Shown here one piece after another: positions 53,872 to 61,258 of a DNA stretch of 64,000 nucleotides. Every line of letters begins with the position of its first letter. The first letter of the stretch is position 1. The DNA is from Opitutales bacterium (GTDB taxonomy: Bacteria > Verrucomicrobiota > Verrucomicrobiia > Opitutales > Oceanipulchritudinaceae): contig JAFGLA010000086.1 of assembly GCA_016928295.1 (NCBI GenBank), positions 36,365 through 100,364 of the forward strand, in the 5' to 3' direction. The notes below the pieces were generated by a model that did no database searches, had not been told where the DNA came from, and saw nothing but the letters and a program-made list of their open reading frames with translations. The translations under genes and the position numbers were made by a program.

Positions 53872-55143
53872 CTACGAGTATATTATCATGCCCTTGCTTG
53901 CAGAGCCAAAGAAATCATTCTGACGGATTTTCGACAGGGAGTCTTCCGTTATCATGTGCCCTTCGGGCAGGAGCAGCATCCCCGTCGGGCTGTAAAGGCC
54001 CTTGGCAAGGACCATGCCCGGGCGAAGATCGCCGACGGATACCTGTTTTGCGCGTTTTGTCGTTTGCACCGTGCGCACGGCTTTTAGAAAAACTCTCACC
54101 GTGTCGTTGTCGAAAGCCTGACCGCTAAGGTGCAGTATTTCGTCGATGCGGTCGTCCTTGCTCATGGCAGATTCCACATACCACGCCGCTATGGCCAGCA
54201 GGCGTGCTGGGTGGGGAATCTCTTCGCCTTTGAGTTTGTCGGGATAGCCTTGTCCGTCCCACCTTTCATGGCAGGCGCGAATCACCGCCCCGACCGCTTC
54301 GCTCGGGTCCACGTAATGGGCGAGCATCTGCCCGTATGCGGCGTTGCTTTCGAGCACTGCCTTGTCGTGCTCCTGAAGCAGCTCCGGGTTGCTCCTTGCC
54401 AGTTCGAGTATGACGCGCGGCACTCCGATTATGCCGATGTTGTGCAGGCGGGCCGCCACCTTCAATACGTGGGCCTGGTCATCGTTTAGCGAGGCAAACT
54501 CCAGCATCTTCTCGCAAAGCTCCGTCACCTGCCGCGTTTCCTCGCCAAGGCTGGGGTGGTAAACGCTGACAATGCGCTGGACTAGATCCAGCGAGTGTTC
54601 GAAGTTGATGCGCAGCTGGCCGTGCATCTCGGCAAGCTCTTCCTTTTGCGCGGTCAACTCGTGGATCTTTCCCTGAAGCTGGGCGTTGGCTTCGGCCAAT
54701 TGCGTGTTAAGCAAAAGTGTGTTTTCCTGAAGGCGGCGGTTTGTCTCCAGAAGCTCGTGCCTTTGCGCCGCGTTGCGGATGGTGGCCAACAGTTCCTCGC
54801 GCAGCCATGGCTTGGCGATGAAGCGGAATATCTCGCCCGAGTTAATCGCGTCGATGATGGTCTTTAGAGTCAGTACGCCCGTTATCAGGATTCTCGACGC
54901 ATTGGGCTGTATCCTTGCCGCTTCCTGAAGGAACTCCAGCCCCGTCATTTCGGCCATGCGCTGGTCGGATATTATGACGGAGTAGCGGTTCTCGTGCAGA
55001 AAGCGTATCGCTTCGGTGGGCGACTGGGTCGTGGTTGCCTGATAGCCTTCGTGGCGCAGTGTTTCGGACAGGGCGATGAGGATTATTTCGTCGTCGTCAA
55101 CGATGAGCAGCTTCGTGCTTTTAATGTCGATGTCGGGATTCAC
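53872..55143 (-). CDS. Response regulator with degenerate HD-GYP domain
   Basis: The receiver domain is complete (LLIVDDDEI, phosphorylatable Asp60 in VIISDQRM, Lys111 in FIAKPW). A coiled coil (about 125-185) leads to an HD-GYP-like domain (about 185-350). The later signature HERWDGQGYPDKLKGEEIPH is well kept. The metal-binding HD pair, however, is His234-Asn235 (ARLHNIGIIGVP), and the His of the first helix is replaced (LGEETRQV). Cyclic-di-GMP hydrolysis is therefore doubtful. A C-terminal piece of about 60 residues (VGDLRPGMVLAKGLYSPTG) follows. It overlaps the TonB-domain gene by four bases (stop/start ATGA), so the two are co-translated. Confidence 0.88.
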   Translation of the reverse strand: MNPDIDIKSTKLLIVDDDEIILIALSETLRHEGYQATTTQSPTEAIRFLHENRYSVIISDQRMAEMTGLEFLQEAARIQPNASRILITGVLTLKTIIDAINSGEIFRFIAKPWLREELLATIRNAAQRHELLETNRRLQENTLLLNTQLAEANAQLQGKIHELTAQKEELAEMHGQLRINFEHSLDLVQRIVSVYHPSLGEETRQVTELCEKMLEFASLNDDQAHVLKVAARLHNIGIIGVPRVILELARSNPELLQEHDKAVLESNAAYGQMLAHYVDPSEAVGAVIRACHERWDGQGYPDKLKGEEIPHPARLLAIAAWYVESAMSKDDRIDEILHLSGQAFDNDTVRVFLKAVRTVQTTKRAKQVSVGDLRPGMVLAKGLYSPTGMLLLPEGHMITEDSLSKIRQNDFFGSASKGMIIYS

Positions 55144-55940
55144 TGTGCGTTTTGCTTGGCGCTGTCAGCTTCTTGCGCAGGAGCGGGAAAGGGATACTGG
55201 ATTAGGACGTTGCCGGATTCCGTATAAGTGATTTTGGCAAGAACGATTGCGGGCAGCCCCGTCCCTTTCCTGCTGCGGGACGGGAAGAAGGTCCATTGCG
55301 CCACGCTGTCTATTATGGAGCGCGCGTCGATGCTTCCTTCATGGCTCGCTATTGAAATGTCCGTTATCGTTGAAGAAGGCGATATCGAAATCTGGACTAC
55401 TGCGGAAGAAGCTCCCGTTTTGGGGTGCGGCGGGCGCACAACGCCAACAAGTTCCGGCTGGCTGTTGTCCATTACAGGCAGGCTTGTGTTGCGGTTGCTA
55501 ATTAAGAAAGGTATGGCCACAAATACCGTTCTGGCAACGGCTATGCCGTTTTTCCTCGCGGGCTTGAACACCCATTCCGGTATGGATTCGAGAAGAGACT
55601 GTTCAAACTCCTTGTGCGTGCTGGAGCTTACCGTCACATCCTCAGCCTTGCCATCGGCATTGACGCGGATTTTTACGCATACCTCGCCCTCTATGGCTCG
55701 CTTTTGCAGGGCCACGGGGTAGTCCGGCATTGGGAAATACTGAAGTGCTGGCGGGCTGTCCCCATTGCTATTGGCCGTAGTGGCTTTCGCCTGCGAGGTG
55801 TTGGAATCGACCTGCTCGACCGCGGCTTCCACCTGCTTTGCGTCAGCCGTATCAGTCGCCTTGTCGTCGTTTTTGGAGCATGCGCCAAGATAAAGGCAAA
55901 TCAGAGAAGCAGTAGTTATTTTTGTTAGCGTTCTGATCAT
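55140..55940 (-). CDS. TonB-domain lipoprotein
   Basis: This is a 266-residue protein with a lipoprotein signal (ASLICLYLGACSK, Cys21 the lipidated residue). A low-complexity linker rich in Ala, Thr and Asp follows. Two TonB_C-like domains come next: FPMPDYPVALQKRAIEGEVCVKI, then IPEWVFKPARKNG, and a weaker repeat from VVRPPHPKTGASSAVVQISI to VAQWTFFPSRSRKG. The doubled layout resembles that of the protein at 45653. It is not a classical TonB, because a lipid anchor replaces the membrane helix. The response regulator is directly downstream and coupled. Confidence 0.72.
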   Translation of the reverse strand: MIRTLTKITTASLICLYLGACSKNDDKATDTADAKQVEAAVEQVDSNTSQAKATTANSNGDSPPALQYFPMPDYPVALQKRAIEGEVCVKIRVNADGKAEDVTVSSSTHKEFEQSLLESIPEWVFKPARKNGIAVARTVFVAIPFLISNRNTSLPVMDNSQPELVGVVRPPHPKTGASSAVVQISISPSSTITDISIASHEGSIDARSIIDSVAQWTFFPSRSRKGTGLPAIVLAKITYTESGNVLIQYPFPAPAQEADSAKQNAQ

Positions 55941-56206
55941 ACTAAGGGAGAAAAGTGTTCAAAACCACTGTGACAGCGGACGCGCGAACCTGTTCTGGCA
56001 TTCTGCGTGCCAAATTCGTTTATTGATGATGTTATCTTTGGTGGTTTTGATGTGGTGGGCAAACCATGGTCGAGTTATCATGAAGTATATTCGATACCCG
56101 CGGTGTAATGCAATAACGGGCTTGGATTACCCGTATCGCCATTTTGGTGTTCATTGCTGGCTCGCAAGAGCTGGCCAAGATTTCAACATTGGGAGTAAAA
56201 TACTGT

Positions 56207-57202
56207 ATGCTTACAAATAAACACTCGGCGCTTGTCTTTCTTGCCGCGCTCTCGTTTTGCGGCGTGCTTCACGCTGATTGTAACGCGGAAGGGAAGGGCG
56301 CTTTCCAGTACGTTCGAGAGACTATTCCGGCTCCGTCGATCGGGGCGAACATGATTGGCGAAGCTGACGAGCAGATGCTGCGCATCTTTTTGCCCCCATC
56401 CTACGCAGAAGGGCAGCGCCGCTACCCGGTCATGTATTTCTTTACCGGCTACTATTCGGATGAGGAAATCGGGTATCTGGACTCGGTGCTGCCGCAGGTG
56501 ATGCGCGAGAGCGAATACATCATCGTCAGCGTCAAGGTCATCAATTCCCTTCACGGAACTTTCGGCATGAACTCGCCCGTGACCGGCAATTGGGAGGATT
56601 TTATCCTTCAGGACGTCGTCTCGTACATGGACGCGCATTACCGCACTCTGGCACAGAGACAGTCCCGCATGGTGTGCGGCGTCTCCATGGGCGGACATAT
56701 CGCGCTTAAGATGGGCTTCGAGCATCCTGATGTTTTCGGCCTGATGTATTCGCTTTGCCCGGGCGTGTTCGATGAACAGGGGCTTGAAAACGCCTGGTCC
56801 ACATGGGACGACACGTTCAGATTCGCCTACGGGGCCGCGGTCGCGCCCAATCCTGATAAGCCTTTCCCGCACGCGGACATTCCCACCATGGACGGTTCGC
56901 CTGAGGACATGGCGGCGCGCGCACGTTGGAACAGAGGCTTTGGCATGTTGCCCGAGCGCATCGACGCCTATCTTGCCCGGCCTGTGCAACTGGAGCATTT
57001 CTGTATCGAGGTGGGGACGAAGGACTACTACGAATGGATTCCGCAGGGTTGCATCTACCTATCGCGCCAGTTGTTCGACAAGAAAGTACCTCACCAGTTC
57101 GTTCTTACAACAAACGGGCACGATTTCAGCCCGGAAATATTCAAGGAAGGCATGGGCGCCTTTGCCGCAACGTATCTTGCAACGGAAGAAATCGCCCAAT
57201 AG
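56207..57202 (+). CDS. Exported esterase (CE1/esterase-D-like)
   Basis: This is a 331-residue alpha/beta-hydrolase from ATG 56207, which starts a signal peptide (SALVFLAALSFCGVLHADC). Core features are LRIFLPPSYAEGQRRYPVMYF, the nucleophile elbow VCGVSMGGHIALKMGFEHPD (Ser in GxSxGG) and the C-terminal His in TTNGHDFSPEIF. Family CE1 and esterase-D-like enzymes remove acetyl or feruloyl groups from polysaccharides or hydrolyse S-formylglutathione. The signal peptide favours the first role. GGGAG lies 11 bases before the start. The gene stands alone, convergent with coaC. Confidence 0.85.
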   Translation: MLTNKHSALVFLAALSFCGVLHADCNAEGKGAFQYVRETIPAPSIGANMIGEADEQMLRIFLPPSYAEGQRRYPVMYFFTGYYSDEEIGYLDSVLPQVMRESEYIIVSVKVINSLHGTFGMNSPVTGNWEDFILQDVVSYMDAHYRTLAQRQSRMVCGVSMGGHIALKMGFEHPDVFGLMYSLCPGVFDEQGLENAWSTWDDTFRFAYGAAVAPNPDKPFPHADIPTMDGSPEDMAARARWNRGFGMLPERIDAYLARPVQLEHFCIEVGTKDYYEWIPQGCIYLSRQLFDKKVPHQFVLTTNGHDFSPEIFKEGMGAFAATYLATEEIAQ

Positions 57203-57253
57203 CTAGACGCTGCGCACAGTCTTGGGCCTCGCGTTTTTTGCGGGCCAATACTT

Positions 57254-57805
57254 TTACGCGGTAAGTATTTTGACCGCCTGTTCCACGATCAGCTCCACTG
57301 GGGCCAGTCGGCCCTTGCCTTCGTAACCGCAGGCTAGCATCCCGTCCGCACTGTCCACAAAGCGTACGCCTCGTTCGCGGAGCGTGGCAATGTTGGCCTG
57401 CGTGGCCGGATGGTCCAGCATCTTGCCGTTCATCGCGGGCGCGATGAGCGTCGGCGCGAGCGTGGCCAGATAGGTGCAGGTGAGCATGTCCGGAGCCAGT
57501 CCTTGCGCGAACTCCGCAATTTTGTGCGCCGTCGCCGGAGCCACCAGGAGCAGGTCGGCGCTGTCGGCTATGTCGATGTGGCCGGGTTTCCAGCCAGCGT
57601 CGTCCCATAGACCTCCAATTACCTGATTGCGGCTCATGGTGCGGAGTGTCAGCGGGCTGATGAAGCGTGCGCCGGATTCGGTCAGGATCACATGCACATC
57701 TGCGCCCAGCTTTACAAGCTGGCTGCAAATATCCGCCGCTTTGTACGCGGCGATGGAACCGGTGACGCCCAGTGCTACAGTCTTGCCTTCCAGTATTCCG
57801 CCCAT
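57254..57805 (-). CDS. coaC: Phosphopantothenoylcysteine decarboxylase, stand-alone
   Basis: This flavoprotein decarboxylates 4'-phosphopantothenoylcysteine on the way to coenzyme A. Its 183 residues correspond to the N-terminal half of the usual bifunctional Dfp/CoaBC. The flavin-binding start is VALGVTGSIAAYKAADICSQL, the catalytic His lies in GHIDIADSADLLLVAPAT, the PAMNGKM motif is intact, and the active-site Cys is in GMLACGYEGKGRL. The synthetase half (CoaB) is absent here and must be elsewhere if the pathway is complete. Confidence 0.92.
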   Translation of the reverse strand: MGGILEGKTVALGVTGSIAAYKAADICSQLVKLGADVHVILTESGARFISPLTLRTMSRNQVIGGLWDDAGWKPGHIDIADSADLLLVAPATAHKIAEFAQGLAPDMLTCTYLATLAPTLIAPAMNGKMLDHPATQANIATLRERGVRFVDSADGMLACGYEGKGRLAPVELIVEQAVKILTA

Positions 57806-57941
57806 GCTTGGAACTCTACTACAAGATCCGGAGAATATAAAGCGTGGAAAATAATTCCGTGAGCTTGGGGTTGCGTTTATAAGACGTTGATTGATATAAG
57901 TATAAACGAATGGGCGCGGCTTGTGCTATGCATTGTACATC

Positions 57942-58337
57942 ATGAAGACGAGGGAAAAAGTCGCCAGAGTGTTTACGGAACAGGACGAGGCTTGGGAACA
58001 GGTCGCGCAGTCTTTCCGGCGCGCCTGCTCTCTCTATCACAAGGGCAGGGAGGACGAGGCAATGTCGTTGGCCGCGGAGGAGCTTACGCCTCTTATCGGC
58101 GAATGGAGCCGTTCTTCGCCGCTTGGGGGTAGCGCAAAGCGCCACAGGCTGATTTCGCTCTTCATGGAAGAGGGGCGAAGGGTGGGCGAGATGGCACTTT
58201 TGCAGAAAATGCTATTTGCCCACATGAGCGCACAGGCCGCGGTGACGCGCAACGCACGCGCACTTTTCCTTGGCGATAGCGGGCTGGCTGGTTCCATCAG
58301 CCTGTCCGAGAGCAAGCCCCAGCACGCGAGTGCCTAG
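57942..58337 (+). CDS. Hypothetical helical protein
   Basis: This is a 131-residue protein from ATG 57942, with no signal peptide or membrane span. It is predicted mostly helical: DEAWEQVAQSFRRACSLYHKG, AMSLAAEELTPLIGEWSRSS, then RHRLISLFMEEGRRVGEMAL. The pattern of paired amphipathic helices is slightly TPR-like. No family is recognised. It is divergent from coaC and 80 bp before the CLC gene, with which it may be co-transcribed. Confidence 0.65.
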   Translation: MKTREKVARVFTEQDEAWEQVAQSFRRACSLYHKGREDEAMSLAAEELTPLIGEWSRSSPLGGSAKRHRLISLFMEEGRRVGEMALLQKMLFAHMSAQAAVTRNARALFLGDSGLAGSISLSESKPQHASA

Positions 58338-58417
58338 TATCGAGTAAAAATGCGTTGATTGCGTGTTGCGCTTTTGTCGTCAAACGTGGGATTCTCGGCA
58401 GCGGTCGAAGTCCCAAC

Positions 58418-59740
58418 ATGATAGGCATATTCAATTTACGCCAATACTGGAGCAGCATATTTCACCTGCTGCGCTGGACTGCCATTGTAATTCCCGTCGG
58501 CATTCTGTCCGGTTCGGCAAGCGCACTGTTTCTCTGGTCGCTGGGCATAGCGACGCACACGCGCTGGGATAACCCCTGGCTGCTGTATCTGCTGCCACTT
58601 GGCGGCTTTGTCATTGTGTGGGTTTATGACAAAGTGGGGCGCAATTCCGAGGCGGGGAACAACCTGATACTTGACCAGATTCACGAACCCGGCGGAGGAA
58701 TCCCGCGCCGCATGGCGCCGCTCGTTCTTGCGGGAACTCTTCTTACGCACCTTTTCGGCGGTTCCGCTGGGCGCGAAGGCACGGCCATTCAAATGGGCGG
58801 CTCGCTTGCCAGCGCATACGGGAAGCTGTTCAAGGGCGGAGACGGCACTATACGAATGCTCCTTATGGCGGGCATTGCCGCGGGCTTCGGCTCGGTGTTC
58901 GGCACTCCGCTAGCGGGGGCGATATTCGCAATGGAGGTCGTATTTGTGGGCCGCGTGCAGTACGACGCGCTAATCCCCGTGCTGGTGGCAAGCGTGGTGG
59001 GCGACTTTACCTGCTCTGCCTGGGGCATCCATCATACAGACTATCATGAGCTTATCCCGGGCAACGGCCCCGTGCGGCTGGACCTTGTTCTTCTCGGGCT
59101 TTGCGCTGTAGGCGGGCTTGCCTTCGGCCTTGCGGGGCGCTTGTTTGCAGAGCTTACGCACGGGCTTGGCCGCCTTTTCAAAACATACATTTCCTACGCG
59201 CCGCTTCGCCCCGTGGTCGGTGGCTTGCTCGTGATCGCCCTTGTTCACCTTCTCGGCACTCGCGACTATCTTGGCCTTGGCGTGTATTCGCCGGACGGGC
59301 AGGGCGTGTGCATTGTGAACGCCTTTCACGCTGGTGGCGTGGACATGTGGAGCTGGTTCTGGAAGTTGCTCTTCACGGCCATCACGCTGGGCAGCGGCTT
59401 CAAGGGCGGGGAGGTTACGCCGCTCTTTTTCATCGGCGCAACGCTGGGCTATTCCCTTGCGCTGCTTCTTGGCGCGCCGGTGGAGATGTTCGCCGCGATG
59501 GGCTTTGTAGCAGTGTTTGCGGGCGCTACGAATACGCCGCTTGCCTGCACCATCATGGGCATGGAGCTGTTCGGTGCGGACTATGCCCTGTACATCGGCG
59601 TGGCCTGTTTTCTGGCATACATATTCAGCGGCAACACCGGCATTTACCTTTCGCAGCGCATAGCCGTCTCCAAGACCGGAACCGTAGAAAGCCCCGAGGG
59701 CACCTCTCTACGCGAGGCCAGAGAGCGCGAGCGCAGGTAG
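58418..59740 (+). CDS. CLC-family anion transporter, probable fluoride/proton antiporter type
   Basis: This is a 440-residue inner-membrane protein with about 12-14 spans. The CLC signature is GGSAGREGTAIQMGGSLAS, with the gating Glu kept. The preceding stretch GNNLILDQIHEPGGGIPRRM, with GTLLTHLFGGSAGREGT, is the form I associate with the CLC-F subgroup, which exports fluoride, rather than with chloride CLCs (GSGIP...GREGP). I looked for a fluoride riboswitch in the 80 bp before the gene and did not see one. The ATG at 58418 is used; the frame also opens at 58355. Confidence 0.85.
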   Translation: MIGIFNLRQYWSSIFHLLRWTAIVIPVGILSGSASALFLWSLGIATHTRWDNPWLLYLLPLGGFVIVWVYDKVGRNSEAGNNLILDQIHEPGGGIPRRMAPLVLAGTLLTHLFGGSAGREGTAIQMGGSLASAYGKLFKGGDGTIRMLLMAGIAAGFGSVFGTPLAGAIFAMEVVFVGRVQYDALIPVLVASVVGDFTCSAWGIHHTDYHELIPGNGPVRLDLVLLGLCAVGGLAFGLAGRLFAELTHGLGRLFKTYISYAPLRPVVGGLLVIALVHLLGTRDYLGLGVYSPDGQGVCIVNAFHAGGVDMWSWFWKLLFTAITLGSGFKGGEVTPLFFIGATLGYSLALLLGAPVEMFAAMGFVAVFAGATNTPLACTIMGMELFGADYALYIGVACFLAYIFSGNTGIYLSQRIAVSKTGTVESPEGTSLREARERERR

Positions 59741-59773
59741 CGTTGGATTCAACAGATTTGTAATACGCCCCAT

Positions 59774-59814
59774 CCGCTCTGAAGCCGGAGTTGTCGCATT
59801 TGACTCCAGAGCGG
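59774..59814. terminator. Hairpin between convergent genes
   Basis: CCGCTCTG (59774-59781) pairs with CAGAGCGG (59807-59814), with GGAGT/ACTCC pairing further in. It lies between the convergent CLC gene and the gene ending at 59851. There is no U-tract on either side. Confidence 0.6.
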
Positions 59815-59850
59815 GTTGGAAGCGTGTATGACGGGAGAAACGCAGGCCTT

Positions 59851-61089
59851 TTACTTTTTGCCTTCGCTCACGTAGCTGCTTGTCTGGTAGTTCCAGAAAA
59901 CACGTCTGGAAACATTTCCACCCATGTAGTAAAGCCAGCCGTTGTCAGCGTAGCTGTACACTATCGGGTAAAAATCTTCGTTCGTCCATAGCCAGGTTTG
60001 CAAGGCGTGGTCCCAGATGTAGCAGTTGTCAGCCGTGTTTTCAGGCCACATGCACTGGTAGCCGTGGCCTTCGCTGTAAATCCAGTCGCCAAGATCTTCG
60101 TTCCAGTAAGTAGTCTCGAACCATTCGGAGCCGAACACTCCTTCGTCAACCTCGCTGGCGCGCAGGCAGCTTGGGACCATGGCGTTGCTGGTTCCGTCCC
60201 AGCCTGCGATTCTCGCCCATAGGTTCCAAGCCGCATAGGCTTTCATGTTGCCGTTGATGGCCTGCGTATGCGCAGGGGAACAGTTGAACCAGTCAACCCC
60301 CTCTGTGTGCGAGTCCTGCCATGCGCTGGCCCAGTTGCTGTCCAGAGAGCCGTTGCCGTCGCTGTCGTAGTAGCACTCGTCGTTCGCGTCGAGCAGCATG
60401 TAGTTGACCAGCCCGTCCGGATCGTAGCTCTCAATGTCGGCAAAGTCGTAGAGTATCTTTCCGTTGTTGCGGCAATAGTTGCGTATTTGCTCGTTGCGGA
60501 TGTGCAGGTTGCCTGTTTCGCCCGTGCCGTCCAGGTGGCAGGTCATGTAAACGAAGGCGATGTCGGGAAAGTCCGTTTCAAGGCCGTTCATTAGCGAGAG
60601 GTAGGTGTTAATCTCTGCCTCGCTGGCTCCGGCAACCTGTCCGCACCAGGACCAGATTATGACGTTCGTCTCGGTATGCGTGGCAAGATAGCTGCGCGTT
60701 GCGCTTTCCCAAGTCGTGTAGTCCGGGTTGCCCAAGTCATTAGCGTCCGAACCGCCGAAGTTACCGTAGTAGTCGGCAATCGTAAGGGTTCTCTGGGAGT
60801 TGTCGCTGCCGTAGGCGTAAAGGTTGCCCTTCCAGGAGGCCAGTCCTTCCATTCCTGTTGTAAGCTGGCTGCCGTGCGAGGTGTGACCGTAAGCGATGTT
60901 AAGTTTGGACTTTGCGTGCTGGATGGCCGATGTCGGGATGGCGTCCAGTTCCGTGCAGTTGTGGTCGATTATTATTGCTGAGCTTTGTGCGGAAGCAGGC
61001 GAACTTATGCAGGCGAGGCCGAGTAGTGCTGCGGATAGCCTGAATGTGTGCAGTAAGCCTGAGTGTATTTCGCGGGGGAGTGCGTTCAT
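59851..61089 (-). CDS. Secreted protein of unknown function, GHTSHGSQ family, with aromatic C-terminal domain
   Basis: This is a 412-residue exported protein with a signal peptide (LSAALLGLACISSPASAQ). The main domain (about 36-320) starts AIIIDHNCTELDAIPTSAIQ and has the striking YGHTSHGSQLTTGMEGL. It continues with NVIIWSWCGQVAGASEAEI, VYMTCHLDGTGETGNLHIRN and a calcium-loop-like YDSDGNGSLDSN. The strand order and the paired His residues hint at an SGNH-like hydrolase, but I cannot prove it. The final 80 residues (WIYSEGHGYQCMW, then TWLWTNEDFYPIVYSYAD, then GWLYYMGGN) are the aromatic domain also found at 27107 and 51920. The gene stands alone. Confidence 0.75.
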   Translation of the reverse strand: MNALPREIHSGLLHTFRLSAALLGLACISSPASAQSSAIIIDHNCTELDAIPTSAIQHAKSKLNIAYGHTSHGSQLTTGMEGLASWKGNLYAYGSDNSQRTLTIADYYGNFGGSDANDLGNPDYTTWESATRSYLATHTETNVIIWSWCGQVAGASEAEINTYLSLMNGLETDFPDIAFVYMTCHLDGTGETGNLHIRNEQIRNYCRNNGKILYDFADIESYDPDGLVNYMLLDANDECYYDSDGNGSLDSNWASAWQDSHTEGVDWFNCSPAHTQAINGNMKAYAAWNLWARIAGWDGTSNAMVPSCLRASEVDEGVFGSEWFETTYWNEDLGDWIYSEGHGYQCMWPENTADNCYIWDHALQTWLWTNEDFYPIVYSYADNGWLYYMGGNVSRRVFWNYQTSSYVSEGKK

Positions 61090-61258
61090 GATGGTGTATG
61101 ATTGGGTTATTGGCAGGCAGAGAAAAATGTATTCACACCACTTGCGTATGCAATACGCCTTTCAAGCCTTTCTGGCGATTTACCTACTTTTAAATATGTA
61201 GCGAGGGCGATGTAGGACAGCTAGTTGCAGCCTTTCGATAACAACCCCAAACAGGCGG

